A stretch of 64,000 nt of DNA from Winogradskya humida (lineage in GTDB: Bacteria > Actinomycetota > Actinomycetes > Mycobacteriales > Micromonosporaceae): positions 30,006-94,005 of the forward strand of contig NZ_BOMN01000102.1 of NCBI RefSeq assembly GCF_016862215.1, written 5' to 3'. The notes under the pieces are model-generated. The model ran no database searches. It had not been told where the DNA came from and saw only the letters and a list, made by a program, of their open reading frames with translations. This document shows positions 8,094 to 16,468 of this stretch, piece by piece. A program made the position numbers and the translations under genes. Position 1 is the first letter of the stretch; every line of letters begins with the position of its first letter.

Positions 8094-9017
8094 ATGGCGA
8101 TAATTGCTCAGCGGTTGCCGCCGCACGTGTATTTCGTGGTGAGCGCGGTGTTCCATTATCTCGGCCCGGCGTTGGCCGTCCTGTTGTTCGCCCGCGTCGA
8201 CGTGCTCGGGGTGGCGTGGCTGCGCATCGCGAGCGCCGCGCTGGTGTTCGTATTGTGGCGCCGGCCGTGGCGGTTGTGGGGACAGCTCGACCGCCCCGGG
8301 CGGTGGCTGCTGATCCGGTGGGCGGCCGTGCTCGCGGTCATGAACAGCGTGTTCTACCTGGCCATCGACCGCCTTCCCCTGGGTACGGTCGCCGCGATCG
8401 AATTCCTCCCGGTCATCGCCCTCGCCGCCCTGGCCGCCCGGACCCGCCGCAACACCCTCGCCCTGGTCGTCGCGGTGGCAGGGGTCTACCTGCTCACCGA
8501 CGTACGCCTGGTCGCCGAGCCGCTGGGTCTCGCCTTCGCCGCCGCCAACGCCGTACTGTTCGCGCTCTACATCGTGCTCGGGCACCGCGTCGCGCGCAGC
8601 CCGCAGATGTCCGGCATCGACGGTCTCGGGCTCTCGATGCTGATCGCCGCGGTCATCGCCCTGCCCGTCGGAGCCTGGCAGGCGGTACCCGCCTTCCTCG
8701 ACCCGGTCGCGCTGGCCGCTGCCGCCGGGGTGGGCATCTGCTCCTCCGTCATCCCGTACGTCAGCGACCAGCTCGCCATGGCCCGGCTCCCCCGCGCCAC
8801 CTACTCCCTGATGGTCTCCCTGCTCCCGGCGACAGCCACCGTCGTCGGCATCATCGTCCTGACCCAGATCCCGGCCCTCGCGGAGACGATCGGTGTCGTC
8901 CTGGTCGTCGCCGGCGTGGCACTCCATCAGGAGAAGCAGGAGCACACACCGTCAGATCGTTCGGATCAAATGCCTGGCGAGGAAGCGGACCGCGCTGTCC
9001 GCCTCGAACCGGGGTAG
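8094..9017 (+). CDS. EamA/DMT family exporter
   Basis: A 307-residue membrane protein with about ten helices arranged as two EamA repeats. The first repeat begins at LPPHVYFVVSAVFHYLG and the second at PLGLAFAAANAVLFALYI. RhtA-type members export threonine, homoserine or related metabolites. The start is ATG 8094, diverging from the Lrp regulator. The C-terminal tail (QEKQEHTPS onward) is hydrophilic and overlaps the end of the convergent hydrolase gene by 66 bp. Confidence 0.88.
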   Translation: MAIIAQRLPPHVYFVVSAVFHYLGPALAVLLFARVDVLGVAWLRIASAALVFVLWRRPWRLWGQLDRPGRWLLIRWAAVLAVMNSVFYLAIDRLPLGTVAAIEFLPVIALAALAARTRRNTLALVVAVAGVYLLTDVRLVAEPLGLAFAAANAVLFALYIVLGHRVARSPQMSGIDGLGLSMLIAAVIALPVGAWQAVPAFLDPVALAAAAGVGICSSVIPYVSDQLAMARLPRATYSLMVSLLPATATVVGIIVLTQIPALAETIGVVLVVAGVALHQEKQEHTPSDRSDQMPGEEADRAVRLEPG

Positions 9018-9698
9018 GTCCTTGTGCCTGCCCGCGTTGGCGTGCAACGTTTTCTCCGTAGAGGCGAAAGCGTCGAACAACGCCAGACCAGCCGACCGCG
9101 GAATGTGCTCGTCGTCCCACTGCAGGTCGAATTCGACCGGCACGGTGATCAGCTTCGCCTTCTCGGCCAGGGCGTCGGGCCAGTGCTGACCGAAGACCGC
9201 GGCGACAATTCTGGGTTCAACCGCCACCAGGGGTACGCCGATAGCAGTGCCCATGTTCAGCCCGAAGTACCCGACCGGCCCGTAATCGCCGAATGCCAGC
9301 AGAGCGTCCAAGGTCATCTGCCATTCAGGCACCGCCAGTGAAGCGAGGTAGGCGTTGTAGCGGACGACGATCGGGCCCTCAGGCTCGCCCGCTGCCCTTG
9401 CCCGGAACAGTTCGGCGATCTCTTTCTCGTCGTGTGCCGTCCGCGGCCGGTCACCGTGACCGGGGGCGTCGATGACGGCGACGTGGAAACCGAAGCCGGC
9501 CACGAGGAGCTGGGCCCGGCCGGTCATCGACGGGTGCTTGCTGTGGGTGCCGCCGCCGTGGCCCATCAGAACCAACGGTGTGTGATCGACCGTGGTGACA
9601 GCAGGCGACCAGAGCACGCCGGGGACGTCACCCACAGTGAAGTCGCGGGACAGCATGCCGGTGGCGGTGGACTCGGCGGTGAATTGCAAAGAATGCAC
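8952..9698 (-). CDS. Alpha/beta hydrolase with Asn at the nucleophile position
   Basis: A 248-residue protein of the alpha/beta hydrolase fold, close to dienelactone-hydrolase-like proteins. The oxyanion strand (PLVLMGHGGGTHSKH) and the DAPGHGDRP loop are present, and a late His (AGRHKDLP) could complete a triad. The nucleophile elbow, however, reads GLNMGT: the codon at 9257-9255 is AAC (Asn148), where relatives have Ser (AGC). A single G-to-A change would explain it. GTG 9698 is chosen because AAAGG lies 8 nt upstream. It may be inactive or have a changed function. Confidence 0.8.
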   Translation of the reverse strand: MHSLQFTAESTATGMLSRDFTVGDVPGVLWSPAVTTVDHTPLVLMGHGGGTHSKHPSMTGRAQLLVAGFGFHVAVIDAPGHGDRPRTAHDEKEIAELFRARAAGEPEGPIVVRYNAYLASLAVPEWQMTLDALLAFGDYGPVGYFGLNMGTAIGVPLVAVEPRIVAAVFGQHWPDALAEKAKLITVPVEFDLQWDDEHIPRSAGLALFDAFASTEKTLHANAGRHKDLPRFEADSAVRFLARHLIRTI

Positions 9699-9748
9699 GG
9701 GTGTTGCCTTTCGGGAGTGCCCATTTGTCGGGGCGCTCCCGGCGACAC

Positions 9749-9808
9749 CTACGTCGGTCGCCCGGCCGTGACGGCAGGGAGGAGCGCCCACTTCGCATTA
9801 CCGGTCAT
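9749..9808 (-). CDS. 19-residue ORF with strong ribosome site upstream of hydrolase
   Basis: ATG 9808 follows AGGAGGTGAGACCC, one of the best ribosome sites in the window, and opens 19 codons (MTGNAKWALLPAVTAGRPT) ending in TAG at 9751-9749. The hydrolase start is 51 nt further on, in another frame. It could be a regulatory leader peptide or the stub of a gene whose body is lost. Confidence 0.45.
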   Translation of the reverse strand: MTGNAKWALLPAVTAGRPT

Positions 9809-9850
9809 GGGTCTCACCTCCTCAGGTGTTGTCACGGACACCGCACGTTA

Positions 9851-10348
9851 TCACTCCAGCTGGGCGAGGTAACGCTCGGCGACACGCTGCTGCCGGCGCT
9901 CGGTGCGGATCGAGAGCCAGGCCACGAGCGGCCAGAACACGATGCCGAACCAGCCCCACGGCGTCACCGTGATCGCCACGTAGACCGACAACACCAGGAA
10001 GAACCCGAAGGCGAGGATCAGGTGCACGGGTCGCATCCTCGGCGTGGCCCACCCGGTCGCTATCCGCGTCGCAGCGGCACCGAGCCGGGAATCCTCCGGC
10101 GGCCGCGCTGCCCGGACGGCCTCGACCGCGGCCGTGCGCTCGGGTTCGCTCAGATCACCGAACAGGCGCCGCTCCTGCGACCGGGCCAGCCCCCACATCG
10201 CAAGACCGAAAGCCAGGCCACCGACCAGGAACACCACACCCTGCAGCACCGTACGCGGCCCGTCCGCCACGAACACGTACATGAACCCGCCCCACAACAG
10301 TCCCGCGATCAGGGAACGCACCCACAGCGGCCATCTCAACGGATTCAT
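9851..10348 (-). CDS. Hypothetical membrane protein, four predicted helices
   Basis: A 165-residue protein of unknown function. Two hydrophobic segments lie at the N-terminus (SLIAGLLWGGFMYVFV and VVFLVGGLAFGLAMWGLA), then a charged cytoplasmic stretch with many Glu and Arg, then two more helices (LILAFGFFLVLSVYVAI and WFGIVFWPLVAWLSI). ATG 10348 overlaps the stop of the preceding MBL gene remnant (ATGA), so translation was probably coupled. The last residues are basic and charged. Confidence 0.75.
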   Translation of the reverse strand: MNPLRWPLWVRSLIAGLLWGGFMYVFVADGPRTVLQGVVFLVGGLAFGLAMWGLARSQERRLFGDLSEPERTAAVEAVRAARPPEDSRLGAAATRIATGWATPRMRPVHLILAFGFFLVLSVYVAITVTPWGWFGIVFWPLVAWLSIRTERRQQRVAERYLAQLE

Positions 10349-11068
10349 GGTTCCCTGGTGTCCACAGAGGCCCGTCGCCAAACCGAGGCATATCCACGAC
10401 GCACCGCGACCAGCGACGCCTCGGCCCCGAAGGGCGAGCGGGCCGCCACGTCCAGGACGCCGGCGCCGTCGGCGTGACCCTCGCGGATCAGCCGTTCCAG
10501 CTCGCCGAGCTGCTCGTGCTGCGCGTGCACGAACGCGCTGCTCCACCAGGTCACCGGCGAGCGTCACCCCGGCGTCGGGCACGTGGACCACCAGGTCACC
10601 CCCGGTGTGCCCGCGCCCGAGATGGTGCAGCGCCACGGCACGCCCGGCCACGTCGACGGTCGCGCGGGCACCCACGAGCCGATCGGGCACCCGTACGGTG
10701 ACCTCGGCAAGCCCGGCCGCCAGCTCCGGATCGCCCGGCAGCCACCGCTCGTACAGGTCGTGGGGCAGGCTCCCCGCACGTTCGCGCAACTCCCGCGCGG
10801 CGTCCTCGTGCGCCCAGATCGGCACGCCGGGCCCGGCCAGCGTCGCGTTGCCGAAACAGTGATCGAAGTGATGGTGCGTGTTCACGATGGTCAACGGATC
10901 GCGGGTGATCCCGCGGATCGCATCGGCCAGCTCGCCGGCCTGCGCCGCGGTGGACAGCGTGTCGACGACCAGCGCCGCGCCGGGCGAGGTCACCAGCGTG
11001 ACGTTGACGTCCAGCACCGGGTACCGCATGACGTACACGCGGTCGGCGATCTCCCGGAAGCCGGTCAC
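10345..11068 (-). pseudogene. MBL-fold metallohydrolase gene with internal deletion and frameshift
   Basis: The N-terminal part from GTG 11068 is a clear metallo-beta-lactamase-fold hydrolase: the zinc motif THHHFDH is near residue 65, followed by a GHTGGDLVV segment. After AGDLVEQ (near 10540) the frame runs into Arg-rich nonsense. A different frame resumes family-like sequence, SAFVHAQHEQLGELERLI, to a TGA at 10347-10345. Relatives carry roughly 30-40 residues between these two points, including the last zinc His. So about 100 bp appear lost out of frame, leaving a protein without a full metal site. Confidence 0.75.
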
Positions 11069-11217
11069 GAGTCGATGCGGCGTCGCTCGGCGTCGCGGAG
11101 CTCCCGGTAGTGCTCAGCCCTGTGCCGGTCGCCGGTCTTCTCCGCGGCTTCGACAGCTGCCGAGCCGGCCAGGAGGAACAGCTTCTCCAGGTCCAGGTCC
11201 CGCCGGGCGGCTTCCAT
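11065..11217 (-). CDS. Small hypothetical protein upstream of MBL gene
   Basis: A 50-residue, highly charged, probably all-helical protein: MEAARRDLDLEKLFLLAG, then AEKTGDRHRAEHYRELRDAE. ATG 11217 (or GTG 11220) is the start, and an in-frame stop lies just upstream. Its TGA overlaps the GTG of the MBL gene (GTGA), so the two were an operon. Codons are typically G/C-ending. Function is unknown; an accessory role to the hydrolase is a guess from coupling. Confidence 0.6.
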   Translation of the reverse strand: MEAARRDLDLEKLFLLAGSAAVEAAEKTGDRHRAEHYRELRDAERRRIDS

Positions 11218-11282
11218 CACCCGCCCAAGATCTCATCATCGGTGTTGTCGTGTCACGCCCATAAGTGCTTTAGCCTCGGACA

Positions 11283-11888
11283 ATGGTTTCCTACGATCCC
11301 AAGGCTGACCTGCTCGAATATCTGCAGGACGCGCGCAGCGCGCTGGTCTGGAAGCTCGACGGCCTCTCCGAGTACGACGTGCGGCGCCCGCTGACCCCGA
11401 CCGGCACCAATCTGCTCGGCCTGGTGAAGCATCTCGCCGCGATCGAGGCGGGCTATCTCGGTGCCACGTTCGGGCGCCCGTTTCCCGCCACGATGCCGTG
11501 GGCCGATGTGGAAGCCGAGGTCAACGCGGACATGTGGGCCACCGCTGACGAACCGCGGGCGATGATCGTCGAGCTGTACCGCGAGGTGTGGGCGCATTCC
11601 GACGCCACCGTGGCCGCCCTGAGCCTCGACGCCGCGGGGCAGGTGCCGTGGTGGCCGGCCGAGCGGCACGACGTCACGCTGCATCAGATCCTGATCCGGA
11701 TGATCGCCGAGACGCACCGGCACGCGGGGCACGCCGACATCGTCCGGGAGCTGATCGACGGGGCGAAAGGCGCGCAGGACACCAAGCTCAGCCTGCCGAC
11801 CGGTGATCCGGTGTGGTGGGCCGAATACCGGGAGCGGCTGGAGCAGACAGCCCGGCTGTTCCGAGAGCCCAGTCCGTCAGCGGAGTGA
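11283..11888 (+). CDS. DinB family protein (DUF664)
   Basis: A 201-residue protein of the DinB/YfiT-like putative metal-dependent hydrolase superfamily, a four-helix bundle. Features include LLGLVKHLAAIEAGYLG (first metal His), the middle helix with EVWAHSD, and the C-terminal ETHRHAGHADIVRELIDG with the remaining His ligands. Relatives include bacillithiol and mycothiol transferases, but the DUF664 branch is uncharacterised. ATG 11283 is 65 nt from the divergent small gene. Confidence 0.88.
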   Translation: MVSYDPKADLLEYLQDARSALVWKLDGLSEYDVRRPLTPTGTNLLGLVKHLAAIEAGYLGATFGRPFPATMPWADVEAEVNADMWATADEPRAMIVELYREVWAHSDATVAALSLDAAGQVPWWPAERHDVTLHQILIRMIAETHRHAGHADIVRELIDGAKGAQDTKLSLPTGDPVWWAEYRERLEQTARLFREPSPSAE

Positions 11889-12010
11889 CAGCCACCAGGA
11901 ACGACTCGACGAGCGGGGTCAGGGTGAGGATGCGGTGGCTGATCCCCTCCACGCCGCGGTGGAGCTCGTTGAAGTGGCACGGGCCGGGCTGCGCGGCGCT
12001 GGATGAACCC
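11866..12010 (-). pseudogene. Remnant of HxlR-family regulator
   Basis: On the minus strand one frame reads CHFNELHRGVEGISHRILT and then directly LTPLVESFLVAVTPLTDWAL. These are two conserved blocks of HxlR regulators (the FNEL-x-R-x-x-x-GIS-x-R-x-LT recognition helix and the LTPLG-x-SLL-x-x-x-x-x-L-x-DW end). In the family about 30 residues lie between them; here they are missing. No proper N-terminus is visible, and the tail runs into the DinB gene. I call it a truncated leftover. Confidence 0.45.
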
Positions 12011-12121
12011 GCCGAGGCGGGCACATCGCGCGGCTGACCGGCAGATCTGGCACGTTCCTGCGCGAATTCCTGGCCGGTCGGACCGGCCTCTGGAGCTGAC
12101 CCACGGCATTAGTATCAGCCG

Positions 12122-14824
12122 ATGATGCTCGGGCGTGACTCCGAACGTGCATCGATCGATGCGCTGCTCGGGCGGACCCGGGCCGGTGGCAGTGACGTGC
12201 TGGTGGTCAGCGGTGAGGCGGGGATCGGGAAGACCACGCTGGTCAAGTATGCGATCGAGCAGGCGACCGGCATGCGGGTGCTGCGGGCGCGGGGGTACGA
12301 GAACGAGTCGGAGATCCCGTTCGCGGGGCTGGCCGATCTGCTGCGGCCGGTGCTGTCGGGGCTGGACGAGCTGCCCGGGCCGCAGGCGGACGCGTTGCGC
12401 AGTGCGCTGGCGCTCGGGCCGCCGGTGGCCGGGGACCGGTTCTCGATCTGCGCGGCGACCGTGGGGATTCTCGCGGCCGCCGCCGAGGTGACGCCGCTGC
12501 TGGTGGTGATCGATGATCTGCAGTGGCTGGACGCGTCGTCGAGGGAGGCGGTGTTCTTCGCCGGGCGGCGGTTGCAGGCCGACGGGATCGCGTTGCTGCT
12601 GGCCACCCGGGATCCCGCCGACGCCGCGGAGCTGCGGTCGCCGCATCTGATCCTGGCCGGGCTGAGCGTGCCGGAGGTCGCGGCCCTGGCGCAGGCCACT
12701 CTGGACAGTGCTGCCGACGGGCTGGCGGCACGGCTGCACGCGGCGACGGCGGGGAATCCGCTCGGGGTGATCGAGCTGTGCCGGGCGGGGACGGACCCGG
12801 CCGGTGACCTGCACGGCGCGCCGGTGATACCGACGGGGTCGCGCATCGAGCGGGCGCTGACGGCACGGCTGACGCCGCTTCCGGTCACGACCCGGACAGC
12901 CCTTGTGCTGGCTGCGGCTGCCGCCGGCGGTGACATAGGTACGCTGCTCGCCGCCGCGCGCGCCTCGGGGCTGCAGTTGCGTGACTTCGCGCCGGCCGAG
13001 CAGGCGGGGCTGGTCGACATCGACGAGCGCCGGGTCGACTTCCGGCACCCGCTGCTGCGGTCCGTGGTGTATCACGGCGCGACCACGGACGAGCGCTGCC
13101 TGGCACATTCCGCGCTGGCCGCCGTGCTGGCCCATATGCCGGGTGACGCGGCAGCCGACGCGCGGGCCTGGCATCTGGCCGCGGCGACGCTCGAGCCGGA
13201 CTTCGCGGTCGCCGAGGAGCTGGAGCAGGCCGCCAAACGCGCGAACCAGCGCTCCGGGTATGTCGCGGCGGCCCGCGCGTTCGGGCACGCCGCGCGGCTG
13301 AGCCGCGGCCCGGACAGGCCCCGGCGATTGCTGCGCGGTGCCCGGAACTGGCAGCTGGCCGGGCGCAACGACCAGGTGATGGCGTTGCTGGACGAGGCGC
13401 TGCCCCTGACCGCCGACCCGGGGCGCCGGGCACTGATCCGGCACATGAGCGCGTACGTGCGGATCTGGCGGGGACGTCCCGGCGAGGTGCTGGGCGCGCT
13501 CACCGCGGACGCCGAGGCCGTCGAGGAGATCGACCCCAGGCGGGCAGCCCTGATGTACGCCGAGACGTGCACCCCCTCGTTCATGGTCGGCCGCCTCGAC
13601 GAGCTGCAGGCCGCCGCCCGCCGTGGCCACGAGCTCGGCGTCCGGGTCGGCGGTGCGGCACGGCTCACCGCGACGGTGGCGTACGCCGGGGGCCGGGCCC
13701 TCGCCGGGGAACGCGCGCAGGCCCTGAACCTGCTCGCCGACTGCCACGAGGAGCTGCTGCGCACCGATCCGCTGCTCCGCGCCCAGGAGCTGTGCCACGC
13801 GGCGCTGACCTGGATCTGGCTCGGCGACTACGACCGGGCCGGGCAGCTGTTGCACAGGGTGATCGGTGCCGCCCGCACGACCGGGGCGCTGGGGGTCCTC
13901 CCCCAGGCGCTCGGCGTCGAGTCGGAGCTGCATTTCCGCACCGGGCGCTGGCACGACGCCCGGGTCGACGCCGCCGAGACGCTGCGGCTGGCCAGCGAGA
14001 CCCGCTCGGCGAACCTCTACGGCCGGTTCTTCGCCGGCCGGCTCGACGCCGTGCAGGGGCGCGCCGAGGAGTGCCGGGAGCACGCCGCGCGTACCGATGA
14101 GGTGGCGCATCACCTGGGCATCGCGTGCATGGCGCTCTACACGGGGCATCAGCTCGGGTTGCTCGCGATGAGCGAGGGCGACACCGCCGGCGCGATCGCG
14201 CGGCTCGAGGCGGTGCGGGCGCTGCCCGTGGTCCGGCACATCCGCGAACCCGCCGTGGTGCCGTGGGTGTTCGACCTGGTGGAGGCGTACGTGCGCGGTG
14301 GGCGTACCCATGATGCGGTGTCCTTGTTGAACGCACCGGAAGCCGCGGGCACCGGGCCGTGGACCGCCGGCGCCGCGGCCCGGTGCCGTGCCCTGCTGTC
14401 CGGGCCGCACGAGCTGCGGGAGGCGTTCGGGGCTGCCCTCGACGCCGGGCTGATGCCGTTCGAGCGGGCCCGGACCCTGCTGGCGTTCGGCGAGCGGTTG
14501 CGCCGCGACAAGCAGCGCGCGGAGGCGAGGGAGCCGCTGCGCGAGGCCCTGGAGACGTTCGACCGGCTGGGCGCGGAACCCTGGGCGGCGAAGGCCCGCA
14601 CCGAGCTGCGTGCGAGCGGCGGCGTGAGCGGGTCGGCCGCTGCCCTGCCCGGCCTGACCCCGCAGGAGCTGCAGGTCGCCCTCGTGGTCGGACGGGGAGC
14701 CACCAACCACGAGGCCGCGGCGACGCTGTTCCTGAGCCAGAAGACCATCGAGTACCACCTCAGCAACATCTACCGCAAGACCAACATCCGCTCCCGCACC
14801 CAGCTCGCGAGCGTGCTTCCCTAG
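12122..14824 (+). CDS. LuxR-family AAA ATPase transcriptional regulator (LAL type)
   Basis: A 900-residue regulator of the large ATP-binding LuxR type. Walker A GEAGIGKTTLV is near residue 34 and Walker B LLVVIDDLQWLD near 127. A long helical, TPR-like middle follows, and the last 65 residues are a LuxR helix-turn-helix (LTPQELQVALVVGRGATN, then QKTIEYHLSNIYRK). Such proteins activate secondary metabolism or sugar pathways after binding ATP and an inducer. No cluster neighbours it. It converges on an ECF sigma gene with 23 nt between stops. Confidence 0.93.
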   Translation: MMLGRDSERASIDALLGRTRAGGSDVLVVSGEAGIGKTTLVKYAIEQATGMRVLRARGYENESEIPFAGLADLLRPVLSGLDELPGPQADALRSALALGPPVAGDRFSICAATVGILAAAAEVTPLLVVIDDLQWLDASSREAVFFAGRRLQADGIALLLATRDPADAAELRSPHLILAGLSVPEVAALAQATLDSAADGLAARLHAATAGNPLGVIELCRAGTDPAGDLHGAPVIPTGSRIERALTARLTPLPVTTRTALVLAAAAAGGDIGTLLAAARASGLQLRDFAPAEQAGLVDIDERRVDFRHPLLRSVVYHGATTDERCLAHSALAAVLAHMPGDAAADARAWHLAAATLEPDFAVAEELEQAAKRANQRSGYVAAARAFGHAARLSRGPDRPRRLLRGARNWQLAGRNDQVMALLDEALPLTADPGRRALIRHMSAYVRIWRGRPGEVLGALTADAEAVEEIDPRRAALMYAETCTPSFMVGRLDELQAAARRGHELGVRVGGAARLTATVAYAGGRALAGERAQALNLLADCHEELLRTDPLLRAQELCHAALTWIWLGDYDRAGQLLHRVIGAARTTGALGVLPQALGVESELHFRTGRWHDARVDAAETLRLASETRSANLYGRFFAGRLDAVQGRAEECREHAARTDEVAHHLGIACMALYTGHQLGLLAMSEGDTAGAIARLEAVRALPVVRHIREPAVVPWVFDLVEAYVRGGRTHDAVSLLNAPEAAGTGPWTAGAAARCRALLSGPHELREAFGAALDAGLMPFERARTLLAFGERLRRDKQRAEAREPLREALETFDRLGAEPWAAKARTELRASGGVSGSAAALPGLTPQELQVALVVGRGATNHEAAATLFLSQKTIEYHLSNIYRKTNIRSRTQLASVLP

Positions 14825-14847
14825 GGTCGGCCGTGCTTCCGTAGTGT

Positions 14848-15360
14848 TCAGTGCCAGGCGTACGCGCCGAGGCCGTCGCCTTCCAGCCTGCTGCGAAGTT
14901 TGCGCAGCGTCCGCATCCGGGTCGGGCCGATGCTGCCGATCGGCATGTCCACCGTGCGGGCGAACTCCGCGTAGCCCGGGGCGCGGCTGCCGCTCAGCAC
15001 CTTCAGCAGGCTCCCCGCCGGCGCCGGGAGCTCGTCGACGTGCCGCCAGAGCAACTCGTTCATGGTGTTCTCGACCGCGACCCGTTCCGGCTGCGGTGCC
15101 CGCTCGTCCGGGGCGTCCTGCTCCTGCGGCAACCCGACGATCTCCCTCCGGCCGGTCCGCAGCAACCGCAGGCACTCACGCCGGGCAACCGTGGTGAGCC
15201 AGCCGCCGAGCCGTTGCGGGTCGCGGATGTCGGGCAGGTGTTCGAGCAGCCGCAGCCAGGTGTTCTGCACGGCGTCCTCGGCGTCGGCCTCGGACAGCCG
15301 GAACGAGCGCACCGTCCACCAGACCAGTGATTCGTATGCCTTGACAACTTCCTCGTCCAT
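14848..15360 (-). CDS. ECF-type RNA polymerase sigma factor
   Basis: A 170-residue sigma factor with region 2 (EADAEDAVQNTWLRLLEH, then LGGWLTTVARRECLRLLR) and a region 4 that keeps a helix-turn-helix (GYAEFARTVDMPIGSIGPTR). ATG 15360 is chosen; a GTG at 15369 in frame is possible, and neither has a strong ribosome site. It directs polymerase to an unknown promoter set. No anti-sigma gene lies next to it, so it may be controlled by its own expression. Confidence 0.9.
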   Translation of the reverse strand: MDEEVVKAYESLVWWTVRSFRLSEADAEDAVQNTWLRLLEHLPDIRDPQRLGGWLTTVARRECLRLLRTGRREIVGLPQEQDAPDERAPQPERVAVENTMNELLWRHVDELPAPAGSLLKVLSGSRAPGYAEFARTVDMPIGSIGPTRMRTLRKLRSRLEGDGLGAYAWH

Positions 15361-15490
15361 GACGGTCACGCTAGAAAACCGACGGACCGGTCAGATCCGG
15401 GCCGGACCCCAGGTTTCCCGGGCGGGACCACCCTGGGGATCCGAAGAACCACTAGGGTGTCGGTCCACAGTGCTGTGCGAAGGGACGCCC

Positions 15491-16399
15491 ATGCGGATCG
15501 GCATCAACCTGCCCCACTACGGCGCGCTGACCGGCCCCGGCGACATCACCGAGGTCAGCCGGGCCGTCGAGGCGATGGGCTACGACAGCCTGTGGACTGG
15601 GGACCGGCTGCTGTCACCGGTCGACCCCAGCGACCGCTACCCCGGCGGCGACGGGACGATGCCCGCGGAGATGGACGTCTACCTCGACCCGCTGACGGCG
15701 CTGACGTTCGCGGCGGCCTCGACGACCCGGCTGCGGCTCGGCACGAGCACGCTCAACGCGCCCTGGTACCCGCCGGTGCTGCTGGCCCGGACGCTCACCA
15801 CGCTCGACGTGCTCAGCGAGGGACGCCTCGACGTGGGACTCGGGCTGGGCTGGCTCCGCGACGAGTACACCGCGGCCGGGGTGCCGTGGTCGGAGCGGGG
15901 CGAACGGCTCGACGAGATCCTCGACCTCCTCGACACGATCTGGGGCGGGGATGTCGTCGCGCACGAGGGGGCCCGGTATCGCGTACCCGAAAGCTCGATC
16001 CGGCCGAAACCGGTGCAGCGACCGCGACCGCCGATCCTGCTCGGAGGCTTCACCGAACCGGCCCTGTCCCGCGTCGCCCGCCGCGCCGACGGCTGGCTCG
16101 CGGTGGGCATGCCCCTGCCCTACCTGCACGGCCTCTGGGAAAAGATCAAGAACGAGGCCGACGGGTACGGCCGGGAGCCCGGCTCGCTCCGGATGGTCCA
16201 GCGCCTCAACCCGCGCCTCACCGCCGCCCCCGTCGACCCGGCGCAGGTGCCGGCCCGGGGCACCCTCGACCAGATCGCCGCCTACGCCCTAAAAGCGCAG
16301 GCCGACGAGGTGTTCATCGACCTGACCCTCACCGTCCGCACCCGCTCCGAGATGCTCGGCATCGCCGGAGAATTCCTCGAACTCATGCGCGCCGGTTAG
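15491..16399 (+). CDS. Luciferase-like (LLM) F420-type oxidoreductase
   Basis: A 302-residue TIM-barrel enzyme of the bacterial luciferase-like family. Landmarks are GINLPHYGALTGPGDI at the N-terminus, the SLWTGDR strand, LRLGTSTLNAPWYPPVLLA, and GRLDVGLGLGWLRDEY, the usual segment around the F420 phosphate site. Relatives of this subgroup use coenzyme F420, common in actinobacteria; substrate unknown. ATG 15491 follows GAAGGGA. A strong terminator follows the stop, so it is probably a single-gene unit. Confidence 0.88.
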   Translation: MRIGINLPHYGALTGPGDITEVSRAVEAMGYDSLWTGDRLLSPVDPSDRYPGGDGTMPAEMDVYLDPLTALTFAAASTTRLRLGTSTLNAPWYPPVLLARTLTTLDVLSEGRLDVGLGLGWLRDEYTAAGVPWSERGERLDEILDLLDTIWGGDVVAHEGARYRVPESSIRPKPVQRPRPPILLGGFTEPALSRVARRADGWLAVGMPLPYLHGLWEKIKNEADGYGREPGSLRMVQRLNPRLTAAPVDPAQVPARGTLDQIAAYALKAQADEVFIDLTLTVRTRSEMLGIAGEFLELMRAG

Positions 16400-16412
16400 C
16401 ACCGTTCTGATC

Positions 16413-16441
16413 ACCCCGGGTGTCCTGGCACCCGGGGTTTT
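16413..16441 (+). terminator. Rho-independent terminator after LLM oxidoreductase
   Basis: A perfect 10-bp stem, ACCCCGGGTG at 16413-16422 with CACCCGGGGT at 16429-16438, encloses a 6-nt loop and is followed by TTTT. It lies 14 nt after the oxidoreductase stop. Confidence 0.85.
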
Positions 16442-16468
16442 CCTATGATCCGCGGGGAGGCACGCGCA

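Noticed and set aside
9851..11068. MBL hydrolase fused to a membrane protein
   Set aside because: The join is an Arg-rich out-of-frame stretch; the conserved MBL tail is in another frame and the membrane protein has its own ATGA-coupled start.
11684..15175. 1163-codon open frame on the minus strand
   Set aside because: It lies antisense to the LuxR regulator, is Arg/Pro/Gly-rich and has no domain; a typical shadow frame of high-GC coding DNA.
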